From the NCBI GenBank assembly GCA_001512945.1, contig LFTF01000024.1:1-23155 (forward strand): DNA of 23,155 nt, given 5' to 3'. The translations under genes and the position numbers were made by a program. The notes under the pieces were generated by a model. The model was not told where the DNA came from, made no database searches, and saw only the letters and a program-made list of their open reading frames with translations. Below are positions 1-7,096 of the stretch, one piece after another (the stretch's first letter is position 1; each line of letters opens with the position of its first letter). Source of the DNA: Clostridiales bacterium DTU023 (GTDB lineage: Bacteria; Bacillota; Clostridia; Saccharofermentanales; DTU023).

Positions 1-260
1 GTGCACAAAGCGCATCGGATGCCCGGGACTTTGTTGGCAACGATGGATACACCTATTCCCGTTCCGCAAATCACAATCCCGCGCTCACACGTCCCGTCCA
101 CTACCTTTTGTGCTGCTAGCTGACTATACTTTGCATAGCTGGCTGACTGCTCCGACGCAGTCCCCACATCCAGTAATTCGTGACCGCATTCTATCAGGTG
201 ATTCTTAATTTTCTCCTTGAGTTCAAATCCGCCATGATCGCTTGCGATGACTAGTTTCAT
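1..260 (-). CDS. rpiB: Ribose-5-phosphate isomerase B, N-terminal part (cut by window edge)
   Basis: RpiB interconverts ribose-5-phosphate and ribulose-5-phosphate in the cytoplasmic pentose phosphate pathway. The gene reads on the minus strand from the ATG at 260 and is still open at base 1, giving 86 residues of the roughly 145-150 usual for the family. Visible hallmarks are the N-terminal ASDHGG segment (residues 7-11, His9), the DVGT segment near residue 31, and the CGTGIG loop at 65-70, whose Cys65 is the catalytic base of RpiB. ANKVPGIRCAL follows as expected. A GAGAGGTGG ribosome site lies about 4 nt before the ATG. LacA/LacB galactose-6-phosphate isomerases share the fold, but the loop and its surroundings read as RpiB. 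A near-consensus promoter sits just upstream. Confidence 0.93.
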   Translation of the reverse strand, partial: MKLVIASDHGGFELKEKIKNHLIECGHELLDVGTASEQSASYAKYSQLAAQKVVDGTCERGIVICGTGIGVSIVANKVPGIRCALC

Positions 261-290
261 AACCGCCACCTCTCTAGCTCCGTTTTTTCT

Positions 291-319
291 ATTCTAACGC
301 ACGTGAGAAAGCGTGACAA
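291..319 (-). promoter_or_regulatory. Sigma-A-type promoter of rpiB
   Basis: On the minus strand, TTGTCA (314-319) and TAGAAT (291-296) are separated by exactly 17 nt. Each hexamer matches the sigma-A consensus at 5 of 6 positions. Transcription would start near 284, giving a short leader that contains the rpiB ribosome site. Confidence 0.7.
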
Positions 320-897
320 TGTGTATTTATAAATGCGTTCGCAAAATCACCTCATTCTGTCTTATTAACGGATATTCAGACTCTTTGCCACGCTTCTTCT
401 GTTCGTTTTATTCGAGAGTTACCAACAATTTTGTTAATAATGTTAATAACTGTGTGTATAACTTATACGACAGGCTCTTCAGCATTTTTGGCCGTTGTAA
501 CCCTTGAAATCAGTCAATTCGACAACATCTCCGTCATCTCGTAAAAACCGACCATAGATTTTTAAAAGCCTGTAACGCGCTAGCTACAGGCCTAACACTG
601 CTTCAATATATTGACTCAAATTTGTCTGTCCGCGTGCTATGGACACACAGACAGTCGTCATGACGACGTATGGCGCATACCAATACGGCGAGTAGATCTC
701 CGAGAATCGTTGTCGATCAGTGTTCCTAAACACAGATAAAATGAAAATACACGATCATGTGGTCAATCAAAGATGAGAAGAGGGATATTGGGACCGATAA
801 TTCATGAATAAGTTTGCGGTCTAAGCTGAAGTCAAACCTTTTTATCTGCTTTAGATATGGTTAATAATGGGCGCGAAATGGTGGAATATATTTTTAC
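320..897. other. Gene-free intergenic region with inverted repeats
   Basis: No convincing protein gene is visible in these 578 bases. A 64-codon reading frame at 313-507 has no ribosome site and a composition typical of chance (rich in Cys, Asn, Phe). The stretch holds several perfect inverted repeats. GCCTGTA/TACAGGC spans 568-591. A bulged stem starting TGTCTGT spans 623-653. The 14-bp palindrome GTCGTCATGACGAC is at 654-667, GTATG-3-CATAC at 668-680, and GTGTT-4-AACAC at 720-733. GTTAATAA occurs at about 434, 442 and 859. TGTGTATAA at 453-461 fits the relaxed DnaA-box pattern, but a single copy means little. An untranslated RNA on the minus strand ending at the 568-591 hairpin is possible. 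Confidence 0.5.
561..591 (-). terminator. Possible hairpin terminator of an unidentified minus-strand transcript
   Basis: A 7-bp stem (GCCTGTA/TACAGGC, 568-574 and 585-591) with a 10-nt loop is followed on the minus strand by TTTT and then A residues. The U-tract is short, so this is only a weak terminator candidate. No minus-strand protein gene upstream would need it, so any transcript would be non-coding. Confidence 0.3.
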
Positions 898-943
898 AAA
901 AAAAGACGAAACCCCTAAAGTATTAATATATCAGGAGTTTCGC
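898..943 (-). terminator. Rho-independent terminator of the tRNA-Asp/tRNA-Phe transcript
   Basis: Directly after tRNA-Phe on the minus strand, GGCGAAACTCC pairs with GGGGTTTCGTC across an AT-rich loop. Seven T residues follow (898-904 as A on the plus strand). The stem, U-run and position make this a clear intrinsic terminator. Confidence 0.85.
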
Positions 944-944
944 C

Positions 945-1020
945 TGGTGCCCAGAGTCGGAATCGAACCAACGACACACGAATTTTCAGTCCGTTGCTCT
1001 ACCTACTGAGCTATCTGGGC
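945..1020 (-). tRNA. tRNA-Phe (anticodon GAA)
   Basis: This is a 76-nt cloverleaf on the minus strand. The acceptor stem is GCCCAGA/TCTGGGC, the D-arm starts AGCTCAG, and the anticodon loop CTGAAAA carries GAA (985-987). The T-arm has GGTTCGATTCC, and the 3' CCA is encoded (945-947). It is co-transcribed downstream of tRNA-Asp with a 32-nt spacer that itself forms a hairpin. Confidence 0.96.
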
Positions 1021-1027
1021 TCAAACA

Positions 1028-1050
1028 ATTGCCGGCGATGAGCCGGCAAT
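1028..1050. repeat. Perfect 9-bp inverted repeat in the tRNA spacer
   Basis: ATTGCCGGC, a GATGA loop and GCCGGCAAT form a perfect 9-bp stem that fills almost the whole spacer between tRNA-Asp and tRNA-Phe. It lacks a U-run on either strand, so it is unlikely to be a strong terminator. In the tRNA precursor it would isolate the two cloverleaves and could guide endonuclease processing. Confidence 0.7.
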
Positions 1051-1052
1051 GG

Positions 1053-1129
1053 TGGCGACGCAGAAGGGACTCGAACCCTCGACCTCTAGCGTGACAGGCT
1101 AGCATTCTAACCAACTGAACTACTGCGCC
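1053..1129 (-). tRNA. tRNA-Asp (anticodon GTC)
   Basis: This is a 77-nt cloverleaf on the minus strand. The acceptor stem GGCGCAG/CTGCGTC contains one G-U pair, the discriminator is G, and CCA is encoded (1053-1055). The anticodon stem CTAGC/GCTAG encloses the loop CTGTCAC with anticodon GTC. The T-arm has GGTTCGAGTCC. It is the first gene of a two-tRNA transcript, with a strong promoter about 30 nt upstream. Confidence 0.96.
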
Positions 1130-1157
1130 ACATCGCCGATCATGAAGCGGCTACGCA

Positions 1158-1187
1158 AGTCTAGCAGATAAACGAAATGCTTGTCAA
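1158..1187 (-). promoter_or_regulatory. Strong promoter of the tRNA-Asp/tRNA-Phe pair
   Basis: On the minus strand a perfect TTGACA (1182-1187) and TAGACT (1158-1163) are separated by 18 nt. TGC directly before the -10 box gives an extended -10 motif. The predicted start lies about 20 nt upstream of the tRNA-Asp 5' end. Confidence 0.8.
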
Positions 1188-1202
1188 CAGGGATGTGTCG
1201 AT

Positions 1203-1226
1203 CCGCCGAAACCTTTATACCGGCGG
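1203..1226. repeat. GC-only inverted repeat between the XRE gene and the tRNA promoter
   Basis: CCGCCG (1203-1208) and CGGCGG (1221-1226) form a perfect 6-bp all-GC stem with a 12-nt loop. It lies between the 3' end of the minus-strand XRE gene and the tRNA-Asp promoter. It could act as a weak terminator or insulator, but no U-run follows it on either strand. Confidence 0.4.
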
Positions 1227-1336
1227 CCCGCCCTTGAGAATGGCACCTCATTTATTGAAATTGCAATTCCGTCCACAGTCTTATAACGGCCTTTTTGTCT
1301 GCAATTTCGACAGACCCGATCCAGTCTGGCGCGAGA

Positions 1337-1573
1337 TTATTGTCGTAAAAATTGCTTTTCTGATATGCGTCCTAAAAGATAGTCAATCGAGACATCATAA
1401 TAGTCTGCGATTATTATAAGCATATCAAAATCAGGCTGCCGGTCACCGAGCTCATATTTCGAGATTGTCTGCCGGCTGATATTCAAGTCAACCGCAACAT
1501 CCCCCTGGAAGAGATTTCTTCCTATGCGCAGATCCCGTAAGCGCTTGGCAAATATTTCCAAATGTTTTAACAT
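1337..1573 (-). CDS. Small XRE-family transcriptional regulator
   Basis: This is a 78-residue DNA-binding protein of the Cro/C1 (HTH_3) type and consists of little more than the helix-turn-helix. The helices are visible as KRLRDLRIGRNL, QGDVAVDLNISRQTISKYE (turn and recognition helix) and DFDMLIIIADYYDVSIDYLLG. It has no effector or dimerisation domain beyond the five-helix bundle. I chose the ATG at 1573 over the in-frame ATG at 1594. Neither has a ribosome site, but a promoter-like pair (TTGAAC 1606-1611, CATAAT 1583-1588, spacer 17) would start transcription only a few bases before 1573, implying a leaderless mRNA. It is divergent from tRNA-Val. Its targets are unknown; autoregulation would be normal for the family. 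Confidence 0.85.
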   Translation of the reverse strand: MLKHLEIFAKRLRDLRIGRNLFQGDVAVDLNISRQTISKYELGDRQPDFDMLIIIADYYDVSIDYLLGRISEKQFLRQ

Positions 1574-1582
1574 GATATATCG

Positions 1583-1611
1583 ATTATGAGTCATAAAAGT
1601 CTAATGTTCAA
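1583..1611 (-). promoter_or_regulatory. Putative promoter of the XRE gene (leaderless arrangement)
   Basis: On the minus strand TTGAAC (1606-1611) and CATAAT (1583-1588) are 17 nt apart. The -10 box matches 5 of 6 consensus bases and the -35 box 4 of 6. The predicted start falls within about 5 nt of the ATG at 1573. Confidence 0.5.
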
Positions 1612-1645
1612 CAAAACAGCACATAATGCTACACAATGACCCATT

Positions 1646-1673
1646 TTGATGAATAGCGCGCTTGTGATAAACT
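1646..1673 (+). promoter_or_regulatory. Putative promoter of tRNA-Val
   Basis: TTGATG (1646-1651) and TAAACT (1668-1673) are 16 nt apart, with TGA before the -10 giving an extended -10. The predicted start is around 1680, about 18 nt upstream of the tRNA. Confidence 0.55.
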
Positions 1674-1697
1674 GTCATAGCTTGAACCGCTATAGTT

Positions 1698-1773
1698 GGG
1701 AGCATAGCTCAGCAGGGAGAGCACTTGCCTTACAAGCAAGGGGTCGTCGGTTCGAGCCCGGCTGCTCCCACCA
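1698..1773 (+). tRNA. tRNA-Val (anticodon TAC)
   Basis: This is a 76-nt cloverleaf on the plus strand. The acceptor stem GGGAGCA/TGCTCCC has discriminator A and an encoded CCA (1771-1773). The anticodon stem CTTGC/GCAAG encloses CTTACAA with anticodon TAC. The T-arm carries GGTTCGAGCCC. It is a single-gene transcript followed immediately by a hairpin. Confidence 0.96.
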
Positions 1774-1812
1774 AGAAGCCCGCAGTTTCAATTATTGCGG
1801 GCTTCTTATATT
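1774..1812 (+). terminator. Hairpin terminator of tRNA-Val
   Basis: A 12-bp perfect stem (AAGAAGCCCGCA/TGCGGGCTTCTT, 1773-1784 and 1796-1807) starts right at the tRNA 3' end and is followed by ATATT. The U-tract is poor, but the stem is strong and well placed. Confidence 0.7.
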
Positions 1813-1855
1813 GCAACACCATCCGGCAATTCCAATTGATTTTACTACTTACCCA

Positions 1856-3670
1856 TTACTCGATAAAATCGAAAGTTCCGATGTGGACATTTAATGATAT
1901 GAAGGATCTAAAATCTAATGATGGAAATGCCTGTGGATTCCATAGAGCACTGTCTACATCACCTCCGGCCAGCGGAACAAAAATTCCTTCACGGATAGTC
2001 CAAACTGACAAGCCTTCAAAAAGCGCGATTTTTTCTTTGACAGAGCTCTCGTCGACAAGTCCAGTGATCAGGCGCATGCCCTCTTCGCCGTTAAATCGAT
2101 CTTTCGACAAACCGGAGAGCGGGACACCCACCCCCGGTATCAATGACAAGCGACTGGAAATAGCGGCTATTGACTCATTGATAGACGTCTCTGTATATAT
2201 AAGTTCATAGTCGCCGTTACGGTACGCCTTTGCCCAGACATCTTCAGAAACCCGCTTTAAGAAGATCGGAACACCCAGCTCTTTCGAGGATTCTGCAAAC
2301 GCGTTGCAGGCTTTTTCAACGTGTTCTGACCCTTCGGGGAAGATCAAACTCAACGCATCAATGGACTTCCCATTAAGTTCAATCCATCCTGTTGCAGGAT
2401 TCAACGTCAGTCCTGATTCAGAGATCAGGCGATCAACGGCTTCGTCGTCGCGTGTCAACAATTCAGCTTCAAGTAATTTTCGGTTGAGCTTGGACATAAC
2501 CGACGGGATTGTCAGTACATCTGTGAGGCCGATTGCCGGGCTACCAGGCATAAGCAACGGACCGCTTGTTTTCGTATCAGCTGACAGACAAAGTAGTCGG
2601 CGTAAGGATTTTCGTTGCAGAATATCATTCCCGTCCGGATTGATCGTAATCCCAATCAGCTTTTCGCCCGCTGCTATGCGCTTGAGTTCCAGAATATCGC
2701 CTTCCAAAGGTAGTAATGGTTCCAATGAAGCGACTTCATCAAGCATTGAAGAGCCGAGCAAAACATCAATATCGTTGTTGAGAATCGCGTACGAAGCCAG
2801 ATAGGGCTCGTGATAATTCAAGACGGTCAAATATTGGGGTGTATTTTCGTTCGAATTAACTTCTTCGAACTGCTTAAACGAAAACGAGAATTCATCACGA
2901 TATACCAGTGACCACGGGCCGGAACCGATCACCGGAATTGACTCTTCTTCCAATTGTTCAAGGGTCGAGGCATCAGAGAGTACGGGCGCCCAGATATGCT
3001 CGGGAACGATCAGGGTATGCGCCAGAACTTCAAGACAGCGCATCCCGGCATTGATCTGTGTTTCGTCGAATTGTATAACTAGCGAAAAATTATCGGGCGT
3101 TGAAATCTCTGTGACAAATGCCTCAAACAGAAGTCCGGCCGGAGTTTTGAGCATTTCATGTGCCCGTAAGGAAAAAAGAACATCGCCACTCACAAACGCA
3201 GAGCCATCGTGCCACTTATCATTTTGGCGAAAACCGATTTCTATCCGATCATCACGAACACGGACACGCTGCGCCATTAGCATCTCGTAATCCATAACAG
3301 AAGGATCGTAGCGGACTAAAGTTTCGTAAATGGGCTGATAATAGCCTGAAGGATCAACGGGGAACAACCGCTCTCCCGACGCAAAGGGGTTAAGGTTTAT
3401 ATTATCAGGTTCAAGAAGCCCGATTATCAAGCGTTCTTCACGTGTACCCGGGAGTCCGCGCACGACACCTGTCGTTTCATTGTCTGTCACAGGATTTTCG
3501 GTGACGGCTGGTGCGGTTGTCTCGATAACATCATTGCCCGGAGGAGGCGATGGTTTCGCGGCACAGCCAGCAACAAGGGCAAGACAAATCACAGCCGCCA
3601 ATAGGACGCCCCACACTCGCCCGCGGATTCTGTTCTGAGTTATATATGGATCCATCGATTGATCTCGCAC
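1856..3670 (-). CDS. Extracytoplasmic solute-binding lipoprotein (peptide/nickel ABC type, SBP_bac_5-like)
   Basis: This 604-residue lipoprotein is probably the substrate-capturing subunit of an oligopeptide-type ABC importer on the outer face of the membrane. A basic N-terminus and hydrophobic stretch (residues 19-34) end in the lipobox LVAGC, with Cys36 the lipidation site. A Pro/Thr-rich linker (about 37-68) leads to the binding domain. That domain has family-typical segments: a YQPIYETLVRYD-like region near 110, then DKWHDGS and FVSGDVLFSLRA. I chose the GTG at 3670 because AAGGGAG lies 10 nt before it; the downstream ATG at 3655 is too far from that site. No permease or ATPase gene is adjacent, so it is an orphan here and may share a transporter encoded elsewhere or act as a sensor. 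Substrate unknown. Confidence 0.85.
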   Translation of the reverse strand: MRDQSMDPYITQNRIRGRVWGVLLAAVICLALVAGCAAKPSPPPGNDVIETTAPAVTENPVTDNETTGVVRGLPGTREERLIIGLLEPDNINLNPFASGERLFPVDPSGYYQPIYETLVRYDPSVMDYEMLMAQRVRVRDDRIEIGFRQNDKWHDGSAFVSGDVLFSLRAHEMLKTPAGLLFEAFVTEISTPDNFSLVIQFDETQINAGMRCLEVLAHTLIVPEHIWAPVLSDASTLEQLEEESIPVIGSGPWSLVYRDEFSFSFKQFEEVNSNENTPQYLTVLNYHEPYLASYAILNNDIDVLLGSSMLDEVASLEPLLPLEGDILELKRIAAGEKLIGITINPDGNDILQRKSLRRLLCLSADTKTSGPLLMPGSPAIGLTDVLTIPSVMSKLNRKLLEAELLTRDDEAVDRLISESGLTLNPATGWIELNGKSIDALSLIFPEGSEHVEKACNAFAESSKELGVPIFLKRVSEDVWAKAYRNGDYELIYTETSINESIAAISSRLSLIPGVGVPLSGLSKDRFNGEEGMRLITGLVDESSVKEKIALFEGLSVWTIREGIFVPLAGGDVDSALWNPQAFPSLDFRSFISLNVHIGTFDFIE

Positions 3671-3780
3671 GTATGCGATACTCCCTTCCCCGATTTAGTT
3701 GTGTGTCATAATTTTATACTTGTTCGGCTTTCATAGTCCTGGTGGACACATAGGCATAATTATTTTAACATGAGGCAATG

Positions 3781-4491
3781 ATGAATACTCCCTCAAGTCT
3801 CCAATACTTCAGCAAGTGCATGTTGCGCGCGCTACTCTGCATCACCGCATTCATTCTCGGACTCGCGCTGGCTTGTGTTGCGACCATAGTCACAGTCTAT
3901 AGTGTGATTTCGATCAAGGGTAACGCCATGATTGATCAATTACCAGATCTGCCATACGGTGTCGACTGCATCATCGTGCCCGGCGCTCAGATTTACGCCA
4001 ACCGTACACCGTCTCCTATGCTTCAGGATCGGCTTGACGGTGCAATCGTGCTTTATAAGAAGGGCGTATCAGATCGAATTCTTGTCTCAGGAGACCACCG
4101 TGAAGATAATTACAATGAGCCGCTTGTCATGTACAAGTACCTACTCTCTCACGGTATCCCCGACCAAGCCATATTCATGGATCATTCGGGACTTGACACG
4201 TATGACACAATTTATCGCGCAAAACACGTTTTCCAGGTTGAAACAGCGATCATCGCCACACAACGCTTTCATCTGCAAAGAGCACTTTTTATCGCGGATA
4301 AAACAGGGATTCAATCATCCGGTTTTGCGACAGATCCGCGCTTCTACGCGTCGCAACTCTACATGTTTGTTCGAGAGACCGGCGCCCGCCTGAAGGCTGT
4401 CTACGAAACACGCACAGGGGCTCTGCCCGCGCACATAAGCCCCCCTTGTCCCATCACAGGAGACGGGAGGACGACGCGTGATCCTTTCTAA
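3781..4491 (+). CDS. SanA/YdcF-like DUF218 membrane protein
   Basis: This 236-residue protein has one N-terminal membrane segment (about residues 14-45, rich in Ala, Leu and Val) followed by a DUF218 domain. The domain shows the family signatures: a VPGAQ start, SPMLQDRLDGAIVLYKKG, RILVSGDH, YNEPLVMYKYL, DHSGLDTYDTIYRA and ATQRFHLQRALF. E. coli SanA, in this family, affects vancomycin exclusion; the biochemical role of the family remains poorly defined. Two ATGs lie in tandem at 3778 and 3781. GAGG at 3772-3775 is only 2 nt from the first and 5 nt from the second, so I start at 3781. It is divergent from the lipoprotein gene and converges on the Asp23-ATPase gene, with 16 bases between the stops and no clear terminator. 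Confidence 0.85.
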   Translation: MNTPSSLQYFSKCMLRALLCITAFILGLALACVATIVTVYSVISIKGNAMIDQLPDLPYGVDCIIVPGAQIYANRTPSPMLQDRLDGAIVLYKKGVSDRILVSGDHREDNYNEPLVMYKYLLSHGIPDQAIFMDHSGLDTYDTIYRAKHVFQVETAIIATQRFHLQRALFIADKTGIQSSGFATDPRFYASQLYMFVRETGARLKAVYETRTGALPAHISPPCPITGDGRTTRDPF

Positions 4492-4507
4492 GCTATTCGA
4501 TATCGTC

Positions 4508-5572
4508 TTAGGAATCAATATCTTTGGTAACACGCACGGCGCGCACATTGGCTGCAAGCACATTGATAGCCGTGTAGTGTTCTACACCTGCGCTGACCGC
4601 AGCCTGAGTATCCGCAAGCACTGATTGGGCACTCGACCCGTAATAGATGGCAAGGTCCAGGTCAAGGGTTATCCCGTACGGTTCCTTGTGCACCTTCTGA
4701 CTGACAACTCTTTCGACTCCATCAACGTGACTGGCTAACATACCGACCAGATCTTTCATCGCTTGATCAGACATTGCGTAACTCCCGAGGGTAGAAAATG
4801 TGGGACGGACGACTGTTCTGTCCGAATCAGAAGGGTTGTAACTGCTTTGCGAACCGAAAACACCAAAGTCGAAGCGTTGCCAGAATTTTGCGATCGGTTG
4901 TGTCAAATAGCCTGAGAACTCATGCTTGATCTCCATGCTAGGAACCGGAATTGTGTGTTTGCCTTCAACCAAACGGGTCTGTCGCGCAAGACTGCGTTCT
5001 TCTTCTGTGGATACATCTTCAATTCTTATCTTGATAGTCGGCTGGTTAAGCCAGAGATTCTCACAAATTCTTGTCAGCATGGCTTCCGATGTGCCGAGAA
5101 TCATCAAAGCGCTCGGAAGATGTTCAATCAGAGCACGGCGCATGTTCTCGGAACGTAACGGGTCAAGAAACATGGCTTGGCGAACTGATTCCATCTTTGT
5201 CTCCGCCCGCTTAGCCGACGAACCAGCGATGATAGCACTGCCGTGGATAAGCAAACCATCGTCGATGATGTACTGAATATTATATTCGCGTGCGACCCGG
5301 ATGGCGCGCGTTGATTTCCCGCTGCCACTTGAACCGATAAAAGAAATGACGGCGATATGCCCTAAAAGATCTCTGATTTCTTTGTGGGTTATCTCTTCAT
5401 ACGCAGTCGCGCGCTCGTTCATTTGTGAGATTACGGCATCGGCAAAACGCCCGAACGGATTAATGTATGGTTCGGTTTGCGGGCGTACTCGCCCGTCTCC
5501 GTTCTCCTTGAGTTCAGGTTGAACGGTTTTTTGTGTATCTGTTTTCTTCCGCCTAAACCACCTGTTGCTCAT
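4508..5572 (-). CDS. P-loop ATPase fused to an Asp23/Gls24 envelope-stress domain
   Basis: This 354-residue protein has two parts. Residues 1-60 are basic and probably disordered. Residues 72-230 form a P-loop NTPase-like domain with Walker A GSSGSGKST (80-88) and a hydrophobic YIIDDG strand (101-106). SALMILGTSE (154-163) looks like another core strand. Residues 256-350 match the Asp23/Gls24 (DUF322) family: STLGSYAMSDQAMKDLV, GVERVVSQ and the strand-rich YGITLDLDLAIYYG. Standalone Asp23 proteins are abundant envelope-associated stress proteins of Gram-positives. The ATPase fusion suggests a nucleotide-dependent switch, which is inference. The gene begins 9 bases after the yebC stop, with a GGAGGA site overlapping that stop, so the two are probably co-transcribed. 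No membrane segment is visible. Confidence 0.8.
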   Translation of the reverse strand: MSNRWFRRKKTDTQKTVQPELKENGDGRVRPQTEPYINPFGRFADAVISQMNERATAYEEITHKEIRDLLGHIAVISFIGSSGSGKSTRAIRVAREYNIQYIIDDGLLIHGSAIIAGSSAKRAETKMESVRQAMFLDPLRSENMRRALIEHLPSALMILGTSEAMLTRICENLWLNQPTIKIRIEDVSTEEERSLARQTRLVEGKHTIPVPSMEIKHEFSGYLTQPIAKFWQRFDFGVFGSQSSYNPSDSDRTVVRPTFSTLGSYAMSDQAMKDLVGMLASHVDGVERVVSQKVHKEPYGITLDLDLAIYYGSSAQSVLADTQAAVSAGVEHYTAINVLAANVRAVRVTKDIDS

Positions 5573-5581
5573 CCGTTGCGA

Positions 5582-6313
5582 CTAGTCCTCCTGCTCCCAG
5601 TTATGGTAAATATCCTGAACGTCATCGTTATCTTCGAGCCACTCAACCAGCTTCTCCATATTGGAAATATCCTCTTCACCTGTGATCGAGACCCATGTCA
5701 ACGGCACATAACCAATCCCCTGTTCAACAAACTCGTAGATCTTCGAAAGTTCATCCCGGACAGAGGTGTATTGTTCGACAGTGGTCGTGATTTCGATGAT
5801 GTCGTTATCATCGAGAAGAACGTCTTCGGCGCCTGCTTCCAGCGCGTTCATGAATATCTCGTCTTCGTTCATGTCATCATCCCGTTCAAGGACAAGGATT
5901 CCTTTACGCTCAAATTGAAATGATACGCAACCGTCCGTACCAAGATTCCCCGCAAATTTGCTGAAAATGTGCCGGACATCACCTGCTGTCCTGTGACGGT
6001 TATCGGTCAACGAGCGAACCATGATCGCGACGCCACCGGGCCCATAGCCCTCATAGAAAATCTCTTCTAACGAATCACCACTGGCATCACCCGCTGCTTT
6101 ATCAATTGAGCGACTGATGCTGTCGTTTGGCATGTTATAGGATTTTGCTTTTGCAATCGCATCGCGAAGAAGTGAATTAGTGAAAGGATCAGGACCTCCC
6201 GTTCGAACGGCTATTTGCAACTCGCGCCCGATTTTCGAAAATAGTTTACCCCGCTGATCGTCGGCCGCCCCTTTTCGACGCTTAATAGTACTCCACTTTG
6301 AATGACCTGCCAT
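5582..6313 (-). CDS. yebC: YebC/TACO1-family translation or transcription regulator
   Basis: This is a 243-residue cytoplasmic protein of the YebC/PmpR/TACO1 family. The hallmark N-terminus MAGHSKWSTIKRRKGAADD is present, followed by GKLFSKIGREL, the FYEGYGPGGVAI motif and DNRHRTAGDVRHIF. The acidic C-terminus ends in LEDNDDVQDIYHNW, which is diagnostic. Members were first called DNA-binding regulators; TACO1 and more recent bacterial work link the family to translation, including relief of ribosome pausing at proline-rich sequences. I start at the MAGHSKW methionine (6313); upstream in-frame ATGs would add a non-conserved extension. The ribosome site is weak (GTGGGAA). A TATACT -10-like box lies at 6394-6399. 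Confidence 0.95.
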   Translation of the reverse strand: MAGHSKWSTIKRRKGAADDQRGKLFSKIGRELQIAVRTGGPDPFTNSLLRDAIAKAKSYNMPNDSISRSIDKAAGDASGDSLEEIFYEGYGPGGVAIMVRSLTDNRHRTAGDVRHIFSKFAGNLGTDGCVSFQFERKGILVLERDDDMNEDEIFMNALEAGAEDVLLDDNDIIEITTTVEQYTSVRDELSKIYEFVEQGIGYVPLTWVSITGEEDISNMEKLVEWLEDNDDVQDIYHNWEQED

Positions 6314-6463
6314 TTTGTTCCCACACATTCTTTTGATATCGGCAGGCAAGCGGACACCAATCCCTGTTGCCGACCGGTGCACATTCTTATCTTAGTATAC
6401 ACGCATAAGGTAAAACATCGCCTGCAAAGTTGTAATTGTTATTGGGTTTTTGAGTTAACAGGT

Positions 6464-7096
6464 TTAAACGTCAGTCTCAATCCAACGCTCTCCCGCAGGC
6501 ACGAGTGTCGCGTTGCCGGCAGACATATTTGCCACAAGTTCTCGCAGCGAATCAACGCGATCAGAAGTTGCTCCAACTATCTGACGGACTGTGACGCCAA
6601 AGTCGGGTGCTTCAAGGAAATAATTATCCATTTGGAGCCGACCTCCGATTTGGTGAAAATCGGCGTAGTCTGCTTCCAACAGAAAAGCCTGACACTGTAA
6701 AAATTGAACGGGCTCTGCCTTCATAAGCGCACCGCGTGCGGCCCCCGCATATGCCCTGGACAAACCTCCCGTGCCCAGCAATATCCCCCCAAAATAACGG
6801 ATGACGACAATGGCTGCTCGATCCACTTCTTCTCTCAAAAGAGCCTCAAGCAGCTGCCGTCCTCCGGTACCGTGCGGTTCCCCGTCATCCGAAAAACGTT
6901 GTAATAAGTAAGGAATATTTGTGCGCCAAGCGTAGACATAGTGACGCGCTTCAGGGTATAGGATGCGCGAATCCTCAAGAAGTTTTTGCGCATCATGCTC
7001 CGTTTCGATCGGCCGGCATATGCCGATAAAACGTGAACCGCGTTGTGTCAATTCAAAGACACCTTCGCGGCGAACCGTTTTGAACTGATCAGCCAT
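6464..7096 (-). CDS. yigZ: YigZ/IMPACT family protein (UPF0029)
   Basis: This 210-residue protein matches the full length of the bacterial YigZ family. The conserved core is clear: SRFIGICRPI near residue 21, RFSDDGEPHGTGGRQLL (about 67-83), then VVIRYFGGILLGTGGLSRAY (about 97-116). A C-terminal ferredoxin-like domain (about 137-205) follows. Eukaryotic IMPACT proteins modulate translation through GCN1; the bacterial function is unknown, although the fold resembles EF-G domain IV. The start codon overlaps the end of serS by 8 bases in another frame, and no strong ribosome site precedes it. Translational coupling to serS is therefore likely. Confidence 0.93.
   Translation of the reverse strand: MADQFKTVRREGVFELTQRGSRFIGICRPIETEHDAQKLLEDSRILYPEARHYVYAWRTNIPYLLQRFSDDGEPHGTGGRQLLEALLREEVDRAAIVVIRYFGGILLGTGGLSRAYAGAARGALMKAEPVQFLQCQAFLLEADYADFHQIGGRLQMDNYFLEAPDFGVTVRQIVGATSDRVDSLRELVANMSAGNATLVPAGERWIETDV

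Noticed and set aside
453..461. Replication origin near the start of the window
   Set aside because: Only one DnaA-like box, and no dnaA, dnaN or gyrase genes nearby.
313..507. 64-codon plus-strand frame near the start of the window
   Set aside because: No ribosome site; Cys/Asn/Phe-rich chance composition; overlaps the rpiB promoter.
5582..6382. Longer YebC starting at 6382
   Set aside because: The first 23 residues are not family-like; the conserved N-terminus MAGHSKW begins at 6313.
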